Of a DNA stretch of 13,533 nt, positions 13,428 through 13,533 are shown piece after piece; positions within the stretch are counted from its first letter, which is position 1; the number at the start of each line of letters is the position of its first letter. Below the pieces are notes generated by a model that made no database searches, was not told the origin of the DNA, and was given only the letters and a program-made list of their open reading frames with translations. Made by a program: the position numbers and the translations under genes. The stretch comes from Caldimonas sp. (GTDB lineage Bacteria; Pseudomonadota; Gammaproteobacteria; Burkholderiales; Burkholderiaceae_C), in NCBI GenBank assembly GCA_030150305.1, contig JASLGD010000542.1, positions 1-13,533 of the forward strand. The letters are read 5' to 3'.

Positions 13428-13533
13428 ATGAAAGCCTTAACCGCAATCGCGACTGCCCTCGCCGCCCTGACTTGGGTCCCCACCGCCCACGCCCAGTTCT
13501 CCGGACCGCTGGCGCCGGCGACGTGGACGGTAT
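13428..13533 (+). CDS. Exported protein of unknown function, N-terminus only
   Basis: Only 35 complete codons lie inside the window. They read as a Sec signal peptide: MKALTAIATALAALTWV, then PTAHA with a likely cleavage after Ala22 (AHA before QFSG). The mature start QFSGPLAPATWTV is too short to place in a family; similar openings occur in secreted surface proteins, but this is only a resemblance. The start is secure because of the AAGGAG seven bases upstream. Codon use is a little different from the neighbours (a TTA leucine at codon 4, plus ACT). It is 59 bases after the Bug stop with an inverted repeat between, so it may begin its own transcript. Confidence 0.7.
   Translation, partial: MKALTAIATALAALTWVPTAHAQFSGPLAPATWTV

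Noticed and set aside
12163..13446. 427-codon minus-strand frame opposite the Bug gene
   Set aside because: Antisense shadow with no family features; the plus-strand gene has a signal peptide and all Bug signatures.

Overview
The window is about 70% GC, with strong G/C at third codon positions. It carries a Bug-family tricarboxylate-type binding protein, an AtuA/DUF1446 pair and a proteobacterial-type phosphatidylserine decarboxylase. Together these suggest a betaproteobacterium, probably Burkholderiales or close to it. This is inferred from gene content; no rRNA or other phylogenetic marker is present. No tRNA, CRISPR array, insertion sequence or integrase was seen.

Left part (1-5724), core metabolism plus two broken genes. 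The minus strand carries nadE (glutamine-dependent NAD+ synthetase, C-terminus cut by the window edge). It is followed by a plus-strand scrap of an APC-family permease, reduced to its C-terminal cytoplasmic tail and split by a one-base frameshift. Next comes a minus-strand pair, psd then a D-2-hydroxyacid dehydrogenase. Divergent from psd is a 3-methyladenine DNA glycosylase gene (AAG/Mpg type) broken by a perfect 44-bp tandem duplication. A DAO-type FAD oxidoreductase converges on it and overlaps its end.

Middle (5725-7744). A plus-strand FAD monooxygenase and a GFA-family zinc protein overlap at a GTGA junction and probably form a two-gene operon. Convergent to them is a small, highly acidic, low-complexity protein on the minus strand.

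Right part (7745-13533), all plus strand. A RLAN-RimK-like ATP-grasp ligase is divergent from the acidic gene. After a possible hairpin and a near-consensus Shine-Dalgarno come an AI-2E/PerM-family membrane protein, the AtuA-like large protein and its small partner, joined by GTGA overlaps. A Bug periplasmic binding protein follows closely, and a new exported protein starts at the right edge. The AtuA pair plus Bug protein look like an uptake-and-catabolism module for an unidentified organic acid.

The most notable features are the 44-bp duplication that inactivates the glycosylase, the permease remnant beside nadE, and a possible ATP-grasp ligase/acidic protein pair. The first is directly visible. 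The second rests on family resemblance. The third is a hypothesis from gene position and composition only.
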